Of a stretch of 64,000 nt of DNA, positions 47,832 through 59,284 are shown piece by piece. Each line of letters starts with the position of its first letter. Positions within the stretch are counted from its first letter, which is position 1. The notes under the pieces were generated by a model. It ran no database searches. It was not told the DNA's origin and saw only the letters and a list, made by a program, of their open reading frames with translations. The stretch spans positions 434,001 through 498,000 of the forward strand of contig NZ_JQLY01000001.1 in the NCBI RefSeq assembly GCF_000744455.1. The letters run 5' to 3'. Position numbers and translations under genes: made by a program. Source of the stretch: Methanobacterium sp. SMA-27 (GTDB taxonomy: Archaea > Methanobacteriota > Methanobacteria > Methanobacteriales > Methanobacteriaceae).

Positions 47832-49217
47832 ATGTCATCTTCAATTAAAAATAAGTTAGATCCCGATGTATTTAAAAAAACTATTGATTCCATCGATAAG
47901 ATGGCAGATTATGTAGATTTAAGAGTTAATGAAAGTAAAAATACTGTTATTGTTATGAAAGATGGTAAAATACAGGAAATACGTTCTGGATCAGATTTCG
48001 GTGGATCAGTAAGGGTTCTCAAGAATGGTTCTTGGGGGTTTGCATATACCACTCAGCTATCCAAACTAAATGAAATAGCTGAATCTGCATTGAAACTTGC
48101 AAAATCAACAAAAAGTGATGTAGAATTAAACGAAGTAAATTCCTACAAAGATAATGTTAAATTCAAGGCCAAACTTTTACCTTCTAAAGTATCTTTAGAA
48201 GAAAAGAAGGAAATTGTACACGATGCAGATGCAGCAGCCAAGATCGAACAAATTGTTAGCACAACTGTAAATTATGTTGATGGGGAAGGTACTACTCTGT
48301 ACTTAAACTCTGAAGGTACTTCACTCACAATGGAAGAATCAAGGGTGGCAATGTTTATAAATGCAGTTGCAGCATCTGAAGAAGGTATACAGTTTGGACA
48401 TAAAAGTATTGGCGGTTCAAGAGGTTTTGAGGTTATTAAAGATCATGATATCGAGAATTTTGGTAGAACTGCTGCATTAAAAGCAGTAAGGCTCCTTAAT
48501 GCAAAATCACCACCATCTGGAAGTTTTCCAGTAGTCCTTGATCCAGAATTAACAGGTGTTTTTATTCATGAAGCACTTGGACATGCCTCTGAAGCAGATC
48601 TAATACTTCAGAACGATTCGATATTAAAAAATAAGCTCGGAACCCAGATAGGTTCAAATCTAGTAACTATAATTGATGATGCAAGCATGAATGCATTCGG
48701 ATATTATCCATATGATGCGGAGGGTGTTAAAACATCAGAAAACATTCTGGTAAAGAATGGTGTTCTTACATCACTTCTAAGCTCAAGGGAAACAGCATCA
48801 AAACTTGGAATTAATTCCTCTGGAAATGCTAGATCTTCGGTTGGTGAACAACCAATTGTCAGAATGAGTAATACATATTTAAAACCGGGTGATCAATCGT
48901 TTGAAGAATTATTGGAAGGTATGAAGGACGGAATATATCTCAAAGGATCAAGAGGAGGACAAGTAGATACTGGAAAGGGTGTATTCCAATTCAATGCAGC
49001 TGAATCTTTTATAATAAAGGATGGGGAGATAAAAGATCCTCTCAGGGATGTTTCACTTTCAGGCAGCATTATGGAAATTCTTAATAATGTGGATGCACTC
49101 GGATCAGACTTTAAAATGGGTGTTGGGTTCTGTGGAAAATCCGGACAAACAGTCCCTGTTGGAGACGGAGGACCTCACGTGAGAGTTTCCAAGGCTACTG
49201 TGGGTGGAGCAACATAA
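47832..49217 (+). CDS. tldD: TldD-family metalloprotease
   Basis: About 461 aa. The zinc motif HExxxH is present as [11 protein letters not shown] near residue 240, and the family's [17 protein letters not shown]-terminus is seen. TldD normally works with TldE/PmbA to cut unfolded or ribosomally made peptides. No TldE is in this window. The ATG at 47832 has AAAGGAG eight bases upstream and is preferred over the GTG at 47823. Confidence 0.93.
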   Translation: MSSSIKNKLDPDVFKKTIDSIDKMADYVDLRVNESKNTVIVMKDGKIQEIRSGSDFGGSVRVLKNGSWGFAYTTQLSKLNEIAESALKLAKSTKSDVELNEVNSYKDNVKFKAKLLPSKVSLEEKKEIVHDADAAAKIEQIVSTTVNYVDGEGTTLYLNSEGTSLTMEESRVAMFINAVAASEEGIQFGHKSIGGSRGFEVIKDHDIENFGRTAALKAVRLLNAKSPPSGSFPVVLDPELTGVFIHEALGHASEADLILQNDSILKNKLGTQIGSNLVTIIDDASMNAFGYYPYDAEGVKTSENILVKNGVLTSLLSSRETASKLGINSSGNARSSVGEQPIVRMSNTYLKPGDQSFEELLEGMKDGIYLKGSRGGQVDTGKGVFQFNAAESFIIKDGEIKDPLRDVSLSGSIMEILNNVDALGSDFKMGVGFCGKSGQTVPVGDGGPHVRVSKATVGGAT

Positions 49218-49263
49218 TAATTCTTATACAAAGAATCATGAAATAAAATTTAGGAGGAAACCT

Positions 49264-49824
49264 ATGTTAACTTCAGAAGATGGAAAATTTCTTGTTCAAC
49301 TTGCAAGAAAGGCAATTGTTACATATTTGGTTGATAAAGAAATAATAAAAATTCCTGAAGATGCCGATCCCAAATTAAGGGACAATATGGGGGTTTTTGT
49401 AACATTAAACCGTGAAAATCAACTCAGAGGATGTATTGGTTACCCCGAACCAGTAATGCCTCTTATAAATGCTGTAGTTGATGCTGCAATATCTGCTGCA
49501 ACAAGGGATCCAAGATTTAATCCAGTAACTCCTGGTGAACTTGATCAGATAAATGTAGAAGTAAGTGTTCTAACTAAACCTGTCCTTATTGATGTGAAAA
49601 ATCCCACAGAATATATTGAAAAGATAAATATTGGTCAGGACGGGCTTATTGTTGAAAGAGGACCATACAGAGGATTATTATTGCCTCAAGTTGCTACAGA
49701 CTGGGGATGGAATGTGGAAGAACTACTTTCAAATACTTGTATGAAAGCTGGACTTTCATCGGATTGCTGGCAACTCAATGATGTAAAAATTTATAAATTT
49801 TCATCCCAAATATTTGAGGAATAA
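49264..49824 (+). CDS. AMMECR1 domain protein
   Basis: About 186 aa. The hallmark [10 protein letters not shown] motif lies near residue 58, with AATRDPRF after it and the conserved [19 protein letters not shown] stretch near the C-terminus. AMMECR1 homologues are found in all domains; no enzymatic role is proven. AGGAGGAAAC precedes the ATG; longer starts to 49204 are rejected. It follows tldD by about 45 bases and may be cotranscribed. Confidence 0.93.
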   Translation: MLTSEDGKFLVQLARKAIVTYLVDKEIIKIPEDADPKLRDNMGVFVTLNRENQLRGCIGYPEPVMPLINAVVDAAISAATRDPRFNPVTPGELDQINVEVSVLTKPVLIDVKNPTEYIEKINIGQDGLIVERGPYRGLLLPQVATDWGWNVEELLSNTCMKAGLSSDCWQLNDVKIYKFSSQIFEE

Positions 49825-50053
49825 AGAATTTAAATACAATAATTAATTTTTTTTATTACAATATGATTTAAACGAAGGTTAAATATCATAGAACATACTT
49901 ACCTTAATACACTATCTGAGTTTCTAATTGTGCAATTAAATTTCACTAAAGTTTCAATCATTAAAACTCGTTATATCAGTTCATATCGTCATATTATCTG
50001 ATATATATTAAAAAAAATAGGATAACAAATTAAATTTATAAAAAAGTGATCAA

Positions 50054-51052
50054 ATGTTTATACCAACTATTCCAACACCAGAAGAGGTTCTGGACAAAAG
50101 TTTTAGCAGGGCTAAAAAGGCGGCTAATAAAGTCAGAAGTTCAAAAATTCCTCGTCATCAAAAATCAAAGAAGACAGAAGAGGCAAGGATCAAAACTGCT
50201 TGTCAAGTAACTGAAGAAACATTCAATAGCATACTTGAAAAGATTCCAAAGATCTCAACCTTGAATATGTTTTACCAGGACTACATAGATGTTGTGGTAG
50301 GGGTTGATCAATTTAAAAAATCCCTTGGGGCTCTTAAATGGGCAGTAGATTTAATATCAAAATTTGAAAATCAATATGTTTTCAAAATACGCAGATCAAG
50401 CTCGGAAGATGCTTCTAAGGTTAGGAAGGAAGCATTTGGAAGATTAGCATCGGTTGTATATCGTATTGAGGATGAACTAAATTTTCTGGATTTTGCAAAG
50501 CAGAAGTTAAGGAACATGCCAACTATTGATTTCAAGGCAACAACCGCGGTTATTGCAGGATTCCCCAATGTGGGAAAATCAACTCTACTTCGCCAGTTAA
50601 CAACAGCAGAGCCAAAAGTAGCTGATTATCCATTCACAACTACAGGGATTCAAATTGGTCATCTTGAACATAAATGGACACATTTCCAGTTTATAGACAC
50701 ACCAGGACTTCTTGATAGGCCAGTACAGGATATGAACGAAATAGAATTAAATGCAATGGTTGCACTTGAACATCTTGCAGATATTGTTTTTTACATATTC
50801 GATGCATCTGAAACATCAGGATATCCATTAGAAAGTCAATTAAACCTTTACAATGAAATAAAACATGTTTTCAAAACTCCAATTCAATGTATTTTTAACA
50901 AAATGGACCTTGTAGAAAATATTGAATATGTAAATGGTTATATTAATCAATTGCAAAGTCCTCTTATGCTCTCAGCATCCGAGGGGATTGGTGTTACTGA
51001 AATAATAGCTAAAATGGAGGAATTTGACAATGAAAAGAAGAAACTCAGCTGA
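50054..51052 (+). CDS. Nog1-type GTPase (OBG/Nog1 family)
   Basis: 332 aa. The N-terminal helical domain ([17 protein letters not shown], ~1-160) is that of Nog1, involved in large-subunit ribosome assembly. The G domain has GFPNVGKST near 170, DTPGLLDRP and NKMD. Archaeal members lack the long eukaryotic C-terminus, as here. It overlaps the Hsp20 gene by 23 bases. Confidence 0.93.
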   Translation: MFIPTIPTPEEVLDKSFSRAKKAANKVRSSKIPRHQKSKKTEEARIKTACQVTEETFNSILEKIPKISTLNMFYQDYIDVVVGVDQFKKSLGALKWAVDLISKFENQYVFKIRRSSSEDASKVRKEAFGRLASVVYRIEDELNFLDFAKQKLRNMPTIDFKATTAVIAGFPNVGKSTLLRQLTTAEPKVADYPFTTTGIQIGHLEHKWTHFQFIDTPGLLDRPVQDMNEIELNAMVALEHLADIVFYIFDASETSGYPLESQLNLYNEIKHVFKTPIQCIFNKMDLVENIEYVNGYINQLQSPLMLSASEGIGVTEIIAKMEEFDNEKKKLS

Positions 51053-51461
51053 AGAAATGTTTAAAGATGTTATTTATACAATTAAAGAAAAACAAAACGA
51101 TTTAGGGAGAACACTCAATGAATATACATCAAATTCGCCTCTAAAGCCCAATATGGACATTGTTGAAGATGAAGAACAGTTAACTGTCATGACAGATTTA
51201 CCTGGTTTTAAAAGACAAGACATTACAATAGACATAACAGAGGATACAATTGAAATTACAGCTCAGTTCGATGAAGATACTGAAGCTGAAGGAAAAAATT
51301 TCCTGAAAAAGGAAAGAAATCATGTGAAAGTAAATAGAATTATAAATCTTCCCTTAAAAGTAAGAAGCACAGAATCATCAGCTAAATTAGAAAATGGCGT
51401 TCTAACGGTTATTTTACCTAAATTAGAAAAGAAAGAAACATTTGAAGTTAAAGTTGATTGA
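51030..51461 (+). CDS. Hsp20 small heat shock protein
   Basis: 143 aa. A short basic N-terminus precedes the alpha-crystallin domain, with [15 protein letters not shown], the RIINLPLKV and [14 protein letters not shown] motifs. It binds unfolding proteins without ATP. The ATG at 51030 has GGAGG nine bases upstream, inside the GTPase gene, so the genes are translationally linked. The TTG at 51024 is too close to that site. Confidence 0.93.
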   Translation: MKRRNSAEEMFKDVIYTIKEKQNDLGRTLNEYTSNSPLKPNMDIVEDEEQLTVMTDLPGFKRQDITIDITEDTIEITAQFDEDTEAEGKNFLKKERNHVKVNRIINLPLKVRSTESSAKLENGVLTVILPKLEKKETFEVKVD

Positions 51462-51558
51462 GCTTCAAGGAATTAAGATTTTTAATATCAAGAAATATTA
51501 TACCCAATTCAATTTTAGTATTTCATTCTTTTTAATATTTAATTAAACAATATGAAAA

Positions 51559-52563
51559 TTAGTATCTTACTTTCCCTATGTGCCTTGTACTTCCTGGATC
51601 TTCTCCATTGTAGAGGGACAAATAGTAAATAAACCATTCAATCGGAATTATCAGTATGAATGGTGCTAGGAGGGGATGTATGTTGGAATAATCGTTCATA
51701 TTGAATGTGATAGTTTTTGCACCTATTTCATTTGAAAATTCTATTGATTTACTGGTTAGCTCATCACCAGGGAAACCTGCATCTAAAAATATTATTGGAA
51801 CATTTTTCTCTGCCCTTTCTATTAAACCATGTCTAAACTCTCCTGAGTAAAGTGGACAGGCATGTTTTAGTGCTCCCTCCATTAACATGGTCATAGCAAC
51901 CTTGTAGGCCAAACCAAAGTTTGGACCACTACCCATACAATAAAAGATATCTTCATCTTTATATTCTTTGGCTAAAATTCTATTTTCTTCTTCTGTACTC
52001 TTGAGCAATTCTTCTATAATGGATGGAATTTGTTTTAGATCGTTTAAAATCTTTTCAGCTTCTACTGATCCTTCAATTGAAAACAGAATTTCATATAGGC
52101 ATAGAAGTTGTGTCATATAGGTTTTTGTACCTAATATTGCGGTTTCTCTCCCACAACGAGTCAGGACTGAATCATCAGATTCTTTAATCATACTGCTTTC
52201 AGGTTCGTTTGTAATTGAAATAGTATAAATACCATTTTCTTGTGCTTTCCTGAGTGCTGCTAAAGTATCTGCAGTTTCACCTGATTGTGATGTTAATATT
52301 AATACTGAATTTGATTTTTGAAGGTTTTTATGATGCACAAATTCATAGCCAGTATGAACTTCAACATTCATGTCTGATAAAAAACCAATTGCATCCCTAG
52401 CAGAGTAACAAGTGGAAAGTGAACTCCCGCAACCAACCAAATAAATTCTATCCATGCCATTTATTTTCTCTGCAATCTCTTTCATATGAGATTCTTCTTC
52501 ATTTAAAGTCTTTTTCAGTGATTTAGGCTGTTCCAAAACTTCATTGTACATATCATACTTCAT
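51559..52563 (-). CDS. SIS-domain glucosamine-6-phosphate synthase-like isomerase
   Basis: About 334 aa. Two SIS sugar-isomerase domains are visible: [13 protein letters not shown] and [11 protein letters not shown] in the first, [21 protein letters not shown] in the second. It matches the isomerase half of GlmS without the glutaminase half. It may make amino sugars from free ammonia or act as another aldo-keto isomerase. The ATG at 52563 has GAGGGATGA upstream; longer starts to 52632 overlap the HIT gene and are rejected. Confidence 0.92.
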   Translation of the reverse strand: MKYDMYNEVLEQPKSLKKTLNEEESHMKEIAEKINGMDRIYLVGCGSSLSTCYSARDAIGFLSDMNVEVHTGYEFVHHKNLQKSNSVLILTSQSGETADTLAALRKAQENGIYTISITNEPESSMIKESDDSVLTRCGRETAILGTKTYMTQLLCLYEILFSIEGSVEAEKILNDLKQIPSIIEELLKSTEEENRILAKEYKDEDIFYCMGSGPNFGLAYKVAMTMLMEGALKHACPLYSGEFRHGLIERAEKNVPIIFLDAGFPGDELTSKSIEFSNEIGAKTITFNMNDYSNIHPLLAPFILIIPIEWFIYYLSLYNGEDPGSTRHIGKVRY

Positions 52564-52567
52564 AGAT

Positions 52568-53665
52568 TCATCCCTCAAAAATATCAAGCTTTTCAGCGAA
52601 TTTCTTATAGGTAACATTAATATCTTCATCAATTACCCTAGTATCTGCAGTTGTCTCCATGAAACCAGATTCAACTTTAAATCTTGGCACTATGTGAATG
52701 TGGAGATGTTCTATACTTGCTCCTGCAGTTTTTCCAAGGTTTAATCCAACATTGATTCCGTCAGGTTTAATAACTTTCCTGATAAGTGATATTGATCTTT
52801 GAACAAGACAGAACAATTTTTCCAATTCTTCTGAATTCAGCTCATTTAAGTCTGTAAAGTGCTTAACAGGTACAACCTCTAGATGGCCTCTACTGTATGG
52901 AAATATATTCATTAGAACCATATTTTCTTTATCATTGTATAAGACCATTTCTTTTATATCTGGATTGCCCTCTGCTATTGCACAAAATACACAAGGTACA
53001 TCATGTTTTTTATTCTTCCAGGATCTTCTTGATGGGGCAAAAATAACATCATGACAGTTATTAAGTGATTCTTCAATCTTTTCAGTTGATTTAACAACTT
53101 CATTTTTACGGATTTCAAATAATTTTGCAATACAAACAGCCATCTCAGCAACTTCGCAAGCATCTAAACCTATTAGACATATCATTGGTTCCTTTCCCCA
53201 AGCACCCTTATGATATATCACATCTGGAACTGTTCCTGATTTTTCGATTGCAGTTTCAACTCCCCATGGAATTGTACTGCCTTCAATTTCTTTAACTTTA
53301 TCAGGTTCTTGAGTCCGGTTATAGGATGATACTTCCAATCCAAGTTTTCTGCATATATCAAGTATCATTGGGTTGTACTTCAAGTTTATTGCACTTCTCT
53401 TGGAAGGGTCGTGTTTAATGATAGTAAGTACTAATCTAGCCATATGGGACGAACTCATAAAATCAGGAGGCATTACGGCTTTAGGCATACCATTAACAAT
53501 TGTAATCCTTCCGGGAATGCCTACGATTTGGTCAATTGTTTTAGCATCCTCAATTGCCATTACTATATTGCTGCGAACCTCAGGAATTAGTTCAGCAAAT
53601 TCTGAAGAGTTTTCCAGTATTTTAACGGCCTTTTGAACCTTTTCTTTCTCCATGATATCTTCCAT
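52568..53665 (-). CDS. ThiN-HIT fusion protein
   Basis: 365 aa. Residues ~5-185 resemble ThiN, the archaeal-type thiamine phosphate synthase domain ([48 protein letters not shown]). Residues ~230-345 are a HIT nucleotide-binding/hydrolase domain with a CVFCAIAEG zinc-like motif and the histidine triad HLHIHIV. The two are in one continuous frame. This suggests that a thiamine-phosphate-type reaction is coupled to nucleotide hydrolysis or transfer, but no function is proven. A start four codons later is also possible. Confidence 0.85.
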   Translation of the reverse strand: MEDIMEKEKVQKAVKILENSSEFAELIPEVRSNIVMAIEDAKTIDQIVGIPGRITIVNGMPKAVMPPDFMSSSHMARLVLTIIKHDPSKRSAINLKYNPMILDICRKLGLEVSSYNRTQEPDKVKEIEGSTIPWGVETAIEKSGTVPDVIYHKGAWGKEPMICLIGLDACEVAEMAVCIAKLFEIRKNEVVKSTEKIEESLNNCHDVIFAPSRRSWKNKKHDVPCVFCAIAEGNPDIKEMVLYNDKENMVLMNIFPYSRGHLEVVPVKHFTDLNELNSEELEKLFCLVQRSISLIRKVIKPDGINVGLNLGKTAGASIEHLHIHIVPRFKVESGFMETTADTRVIDEDINVTYKKFAEKLDIFEG

Positions 53666-53904
53666 AGCACAATATCTTCACATGATCAGATATAAGATAT
53701 TGGTTTTTTAGTGTTTATATTAAAATAAATTATTTTTTTTTGATTCTCTTAGAATAAATGACATATTATATTCTTGCCCCTAAGGACATGTAACAGGATT
53801 GGAAACATACATTTTATAATTTGAAAATTCCAGAAACAGCACATTAACTGTATAACAATATGATATTTATCTTAAATAGATTTTAATATTGCTGCTGGTT
53901 TAAA

Positions 53905-54348
53905 TTAACATTTTTTAAAAATGTTTTCATTAAATTCCATTCCTTTAATTTTCTTTATTATTTTACAAGTACTATCGAGCTGTCCTTTTTTATATCCTTC
54001 AATCCTTACAACTTCAGAATTTATCCCTCTATCTGTTAGTTCTTTTTTTAGATTGGTTATATCATAGTTCTGATCTGAACCTATAGTAATTATATCAGGT
54101 TTAATTTCTTTCACAATCTTGAACATATCATTTTCATTTCCAAGATAGGCTTCATTAACAAATTTTATCATTTTAACAACTTCTAATCTCTGTTTTTCAT
54201 CAACTACTGGTACCCTTTTCTTTGATCTTACAGTTGAATCCCTTGCAACTACTACCACAAGTTTGGAATCTTTCCCTCCAACTTTTTTTGATTCTTCAAG
54301 GTAATATCCATGACCTGGATGTATTATGTCAAATGTTCCTGTTGCCAT
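53905..54348 (-). CDS. ribL: FAD synthetase RibL (archaeal type)
   Basis: At least 147 aa. The nucleotidyltransferase motif [14 protein letters not shown] is at the N-terminus, and VVVARDSTV and [10 protein letters not shown] follow. The family uses CTP or ATP to make FAD from FMN. The ATG at 54348 gives MATGTFD, but other RibL proteins are usually extended by MK-VM at the start. An ATT at 54360-54358 with GGGGTG five bases upstream would give [11 protein letters not shown]. The longer form is likely. Confidence 0.9.
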   Translation of the reverse strand: MATGTFDIIHPGHGYYLEESKKVGGKDSKLVVVVARDSTVRSKKRVPVVDEKQRLEVVKMIKFVNEAYLGNENDMFKIVKEIKPDIITIGSDQNYDITNLKKELTDRGINSEVVRIEGYKKGQLDSTCKIIKKIKGMEFNENIFKKC

Positions 54349-54672
54349 AACTATTTTAATGTTTACACCCCTATTAAATACTATTTTAGTGAATAAATGA
54401 AAAATTAATCTTTCAATACATTTAAGTTAATTTTTTATATTGTTCATGTATTTATACTTGTCAAGACAATAAAAACTATCTCGTGCATATGCACATTAAT
54501 GGTATTATTATTTTAATAAGATTCTATAAAATCTTAATTCTCCAAAATAATATTAATCTCCTATCAGTATTCCATTATCTAAAACAAGGAATAAAGAAAT
54601 AAATTATTAACAGAATTACATCAAATAAATAATTAGAATATTTTTCATTTATACTCTAATGTGGTAACAGTT

Positions 54673-56232
54673 ATGAGTTCAAAAATAGCCCAAGGAAGTA
54701 TTGTAATACTAATGGGATCATTCCTATTCCGTATAGGGGGTTACATTTACAGATTTCTTATGGCTAATTTATTAGGGCCTGCAGGATATGGTATTCTTGG
54801 CCTTACACTCCCATTTCAGGGTTTTTTAATAATAATTGCAGGAGCAGGACTTCCCCCTGCCATTGCCAAGCATGTGTCTGAATATTACGCAAAAAATGAT
54901 ACTGAAATGGTTAAAGCGGTTATAAACATATCCACTAAGTTGATGATTGCACTTGGACTCATCTTCAGTGTTATTATATTCTTTTTAGCTGAACCTCTTG
55001 CAATGGGATTATTCGGCAAACCCGAAGCAATATTACCATTTCAGTTAATCGCTTTAATAACACCATTCAGTGTAATTGTAGGGGCGATAAGAGGAACATT
55101 CCAAGGATTCTATCAGATGACAAATATACTGATAACAAGAGCATTTGAACTTATTTTCATGGTTATATTTGCAGTGGGATTGGTTTTTGCAGGGTTTTAT
55201 GTTGCAGGTGCAGTTATAGGTACTGCGGTGGGATTTATGGCAGCATTAGCAGTTGCAGTTTATCTCTTCCAGAGAGATGTGAAAGGAAAAATATCCCAAC
55301 CAAAAAAATTACTTTCAAGAGCATCAAAAACTTTGACTTTTAATGATGAGCTAAAAATAGCGAAAATGTTACTTTTCTTTTCAATACCTGTAGTTATAAC
55401 GGGTTTAGCAGAACTGGCACTATATGATATGGGGACATTAGTTATTGGTCATTACATGGCCAGTGAATTTGTTGGATATTACAATGCAGCAAGTCCTGTT
55501 GCAAGATTGCCGCTCATAATATCTATGGCAGTTGCTACTTCCGTGCTTCCAGCAACAGCAGAAGCTATGAGTCTTAATAATAAGGAACTTCTTAAAACAT
55601 ATGTTTTACAATCTTACCGTTATGTATCACTATTTGTTGTACCACTCTGTATTGGAACAATTGTATTTGCTACACCTATCATATCAATACTATTTGGACA
55701 GGCATACATACCGGGATCTGCTGCTCTCCAGATATTAGCAGCAGGAATGCTTTTTTTCACAATCTATACTGTTTCATCAAGCATAGCACAAGGATTAGGA
55801 CATCCAAGATTACCTATGTACGTACTGATAATTGGAACAACTATAGATATAATATTAAGCATAGTTCTCGTACCGCCATATGGAATTAATGGTGCTGCAA
55901 TAGCCACAACCATCACATCTCTATTTATTATGTCGACACTAGTATGGAAAACACTTCAACTAGCAAGAATCAGTTTACCTATAATGGATTTTGCTAAAAT
56001 TACTATAGCTTCCATAATCATGGGTATTGTTTTCATTCCATTTCCACAAACTAAATCATTCTTTTTCCTGGCTTTAATAATATCTCCATTCATATATTTC
56101 GGAGTTCTAGCAGTGATTGGGGGATTAAAATTAGAAGATGTAAGAATAATGCACAAACTCGGTAATAAATTAGGGCCATTTTCGGGTATATATAAAAAAT
56201 TAATAGGTATTTTAGAAAGATTCGCTGTTTGA
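54673..56232 (+). CDS. MVF/MATE-type flippase (polysaccharide biosynthesis family)
   Basis: About 519 aa with some 14 membrane segments, starting SSKIAQGSIVILMGSFLFRIGG and with NLLGPAGYGILGLTLPFQG. It belongs to the MOP superfamily of lipid-linked sugar flippases. In methanobacteria such proteins are candidates to flip pseudomurein or surface-glycan precursors. The 3' end overlaps the Mur ligase gene on the other strand by 21 bases. The start (ATG 54673 or GTG 54661) is not settled. Confidence 0.9.
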   Translation: MSSKIAQGSIVILMGSFLFRIGGYIYRFLMANLLGPAGYGILGLTLPFQGFLIIIAGAGLPPAIAKHVSEYYAKNDTEMVKAVINISTKLMIALGLIFSVIIFFLAEPLAMGLFGKPEAILPFQLIALITPFSVIVGAIRGTFQGFYQMTNILITRAFELIFMVIFAVGLVFAGFYVAGAVIGTAVGFMAALAVAVYLFQRDVKGKISQPKKLLSRASKTLTFNDELKIAKMLLFFSIPVVITGLAELALYDMGTLVIGHYMASEFVGYYNAASPVARLPLIISMAVATSVLPATAEAMSLNNKELLKTYVLQSYRYVSLFVVPLCIGTIVFATPIISILFGQAYIPGSAALQILAAGMLFFTIYTVSSSIAQGLGHPRLPMYVLIIGTTIDIILSIVLVPPYGINGAAIATTITSLFIMSTLVWKTLQLARISLPIMDFAKITIASIIMGIVFIPFPQTKSFFFLALIISPFIYFGVLAVIGGLKLEDVRIMHKLGNKLGPFSGIYKKLIGILERFAV

Positions 56233-57651
56233 TTTAAGTTCAGATTTAAGTTCAGCCCACATATAATGCTCGGGACCACAACCTGTTACAATCATATACT
56301 TGTATTGAGATTTGTAGATTATTTCAATTATTTTCTCTCTTCTTTTGGGCATATCTTCATATGCTAAAGGATAAAACTCAGCATCAAGTACTTTGCTGAT
56401 TTTGTCATAATATTCCCTAGCTGCTTCAATAGAACTTCTACCTGGAACAACATAAACCATTTTAGGTTTTGCTGAGATCAATGTATTCAAATGATCTTCA
56501 AAGATATCATCTTCTCCAGTATCAGGAGTGGTATAAATAAATCCAAGATCACCTTTAACATAATCTTCCATAAATTGGACATTTGCCTTCAGTGCATCTC
56601 CATTATCTCCTTGACCCATTCCGACAAGTTTATCCTCTATTTTCATTATTTCAAACCTTCCAGGAGGTAAAATGGATAAATCAAAAGATTTTGATACTTT
56701 TTTAACTGTATTTTCAACATTTTCAGGTGTTGGTGTAAACGATGCGTAGGTAGTAACTGCACATAATAAATTGTAGAGATTGTAAAGCCCAAAAGCAGGA
56801 GTTTTTATAGTTAAGTTGAGAGGAACAGTTTCATCGGTTGGGTAATTGAATAAATTACCTTCAATTTTTACAGTCCATTGATCAAAATCTTTTGAAAGTT
56901 CAGTTAGCATCATATCTGGTTTGGGTCTCTCAAAACCACAACTACAACTGAATACTCCTCTGTGATTTGAATATTTAATGGTATAATTAAGGACTTCTCC
57001 ACATAATGGGCAATAAATATCAGTATTTGAAGATTCATCATTCATGGTAATTTCCAGACCATAATATGTCACATGAGTATCTGCTTCTTTTCTTTTCCCA
57101 ATATAAGCAGTTCTTGGATCATCAGAGTTACATATAACAATTCCCCTTTTCATAGGTGCACTTAAAAGTTCTTTAGCTTTTAAATAACTATTGAATGGAT
57201 TTGAAACTCCAGCTACGAGGGAATGTTCCCTTGAAACATTGGTGTAAACAACCCCTATAGGTTGCACTAGCTTACATACTTCATCTGGAATAGCATGCAT
57301 AATATCGCGTATACCATACTCAAAAACACCTAAATCAATATTATCGCTAAGTAATCCTGTTGCAATAGCATTTAATGTGTTACTATCATAATTATAGGAT
57401 ATTGATGTGTCGTTTGCTAAAAATAAACTAATTAACTTGGTAGTGGTAGTTTTTCCATTAGTGCCAGTTATTATGATATTTCCAATACGTGGCTGCTTGG
57501 CTAACTCCATTAAACAATCATCTGATCCTATGTTTAAGAATAGATAACCTGGAAAGCTTTTTCCCATACCTTTACCTAATTTAACTACGTTTTTTGCAAA
57601 TTTTCCCGATATTCTGGCGGTTTTGCATCTAATTTTTCCATATAGTCCCAT
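56212..57651 (-). CDS. MurT-like Mur ligase, candidate pseudomurein peptide ligase
   Basis: 479 aa. The ATP-binding motif GTNGKTTTTK near residue 83 is that of Mur ligases. A zinc ribbon with four cysteines (CPLCGEVL and CSCGFE) is inserted in the middle domain, as in MurT. A C-terminal domain (PPGRFEIM, ...GCGPEHYMW) completes it. Methanobacteria build pseudomurein with Mur-ligase relatives, so a role there is likely but the exact amino acid or lipid substrate is not known. It faces the flippase gene. Confidence 0.9.
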   Translation of the reverse strand: MGLYGKIRCKTARISGKFAKNVVKLGKGMGKSFPGYLFLNIGSDDCLMELAKQPRIGNIIITGTNGKTTTTKLISLFLANDTSISYNYDSNTLNAIATGLLSDNIDLGVFEYGIRDIMHAIPDEVCKLVQPIGVVYTNVSREHSLVAGVSNPFNSYLKAKELLSAPMKRGIVICNSDDPRTAYIGKRKEADTHVTYYGLEITMNDESSNTDIYCPLCGEVLNYTIKYSNHRGVFSCSCGFERPKPDMMLTELSKDFDQWTVKIEGNLFNYPTDETVPLNLTIKTPAFGLYNLYNLLCAVTTYASFTPTPENVENTVKKVSKSFDLSILPPGRFEIMKIEDKLVGMGQGDNGDALKANVQFMEDYVKGDLGFIYTTPDTGEDDIFEDHLNTLISAKPKMVYVVPGRSSIEAAREYYDKISKVLDAEFYPLAYEDMPKRREKIIEIIYKSQYKYMIVTGCGPEHYMWAELKSELKSNSESF

Positions 57652-57782
57652 GATCTGTAACGTGTGATTAAGAGGTATTTAAACTCTTCTAAAGACTACT
57701 TAAAAAACCCAAAATATTTCTAGTACAAAAAATAAAGTAATAAATGCATGATAATTCTTAAAGGGATAAGTTCGAGTATTAT

Positions 57783-58248
57783 ATGGGGGTAGGCCAAGTT
57801 AAAACTCTTGATAATTACGATTTAAGTGATTTGAAAAGAAAAATTGTTGTTGTTTCTAGAGGCATCATATGATATGCTTTCACATTTACATAATGTGGCG
57901 GGTGTTGTAACAGATTATGGTGGAATAAGCAGTTATGTGGCTATAATTTTACGAGAGATGCGCATCCCATGTGTCGTTGGCACAGAAAATGCAACACATA
58001 TCCTTGAAGAGGGAATGGTGGTAACTGTTGATGGAAATACAGGTAATATTTATATGGGATTTATTGAAATTGAGGATAAACATATATGAAAGCATGCTAA
58101 ATCGGATACACGGATTGTTGATAAATTGGTTGACTATGGAATATGTTCTATATCAACCAATCCCCATCAAATACTTAAGATGAGGAAGTTTGTTGATAGA
58201 AAAGAAAATGAAATTATTTTAAGAAATTCCAGTAAAATTCTCAACTAA
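57783..58248 (+). pseudogene. Remnant of a PEP synthase-like protein (mobile domain and C-terminal end)
   Basis: ATG 57783 begins a frame MGVGQVKTLDNYD ... VVVS that stops at 57868-57870. Removing one A at 57858 joins it to the second frame, giving VVSEASYDMLSHLH, the PEP-utilising mobile domain (VVTDYGGISSYVAIILREMRIPCVVGT). A TGA at 58087-58089 interrupts the continuing frame, after which LVDYGICSISTNPHQILKMRKFV matches the C-terminal end of PEP synthase. The catalytic barrel between the two is missing. Frameshift, stop and internal loss together make it a relic. The mobile domain normally carries the phospho-histidine, but the expected histidine is replaced by tyrosine in SSYVA. Confidence 0.75.
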
Positions 58249-58256
58249 TAATCCTG

Positions 58257-58979
58257 TTACAATATTTTTTGATATTTGAGGGCGTCTATAAAATCTATTT
58301 TTCCTTTGTAAAGAGCAGAACCAATTACAACACCAAATGTTTTTGTTTTACTCAGATTTTCAATATCCATAATAGATGTCACCCCTCCAGAGTAAATAAC
58401 TGGAATATCAACAGCATTTAAAAGTTCTAAAAGAGGATCCATGTCAAATCCACTCATCATTCCTTCAACATCAACATTAGTGAAAAGTATACCTCCAGCA
58501 CCTTTTTTTTGGAGGGAAACACCGAGTTCAGATGCATTTTTTTCAGTTTTTTCCATCCATCCTTTGATTACAACCTTTGAATCCTTACTATCCAGTGCCA
58601 CAAGGATTCTATTGCTTCCATATTTATTTGATAGCTCCTTTACTGTTTCGGGATTTTCGACTGCCATGGTGCCTAAAATAACCTTTTCAACACCAATATC
58701 TAATAGATCCATAGCATCTTGAACTGTACGGATTCCTCCTCCTAGTTGAACAGGTATTGACACAGTATCAAGAATCTTTTCCACAACTTCCAAGTTTTTT
58801 GATTTGTTTCCAAAGGCACCATCAAGATTAATAACGTGTAAGATCGATGCACCTTTATTTTCCCAGTCTTTTGCAACAATTTCTGGATTTTCAATGACCA
58901 CTTGTTCGGTGCCAGGTATTCCCTGGACTAACTGCACACATTTACCGTTTTTTATATCCACAGCAGGTATTATAAACAT
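58257..58979 (-). CDS. hisA: Phosphoribosylformimino-5-aminoimidazole carboxamide ribotide isomerase
   Basis: 240 aa. The N-terminal [15 protein letters not shown] (catalytic Asp in AVD), the second Asp in ALDSKDS, and the phosphate-binding LGGGIRT and IYSGGVTS loops are all present. It is a (beta/alpha)8 barrel that isomerises ProFAR to PRFAR in histidine synthesis. Length fits. No other his gene is near. Confidence 0.96.
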   Translation of the reverse strand: MFIIPAVDIKNGKCVQLVQGIPGTEQVVIENPEIVAKDWENKGASILHVINLDGAFGNKSKNLEVVEKILDTVSIPVQLGGGIRTVQDAMDLLDIGVEKVILGTMAVENPETVKELSNKYGSNRILVALDSKDSKVVIKGWMEKTEKNASELGVSLQKKGAGGILFTNVDVEGMMSGFDMDPLLELLNAVDIPVIYSGGVTSIMDIENLSKTKTFGVVIGSALYKGKIDFIDALKYQKIL

Positions 58980-59284
58980 TGAGTATTCCTCCTAATGAAT
59001 TTTTTATAATTTTAAACCATATAAACAAGTTTTCTATTAACTCCTGGACTTTACAACATTCTTATAAAAGGTATATTCCCCATATTAAAAATCTATTCAA
59101 AGAAAATTATCTTAAATAGGTAATATTACTTGACCCACGTTTATAAAAGAAGTTTATTAGCATTATTATAAAAATTAATTAAATATTAGTATTATATTAT
59201 CTCAATAAAATTTAATACCTCATTGAATAAATTCTTTTATTAAACCTCTATAAAAATGAATTAAAATCCTAAAGTGGTCAAATT

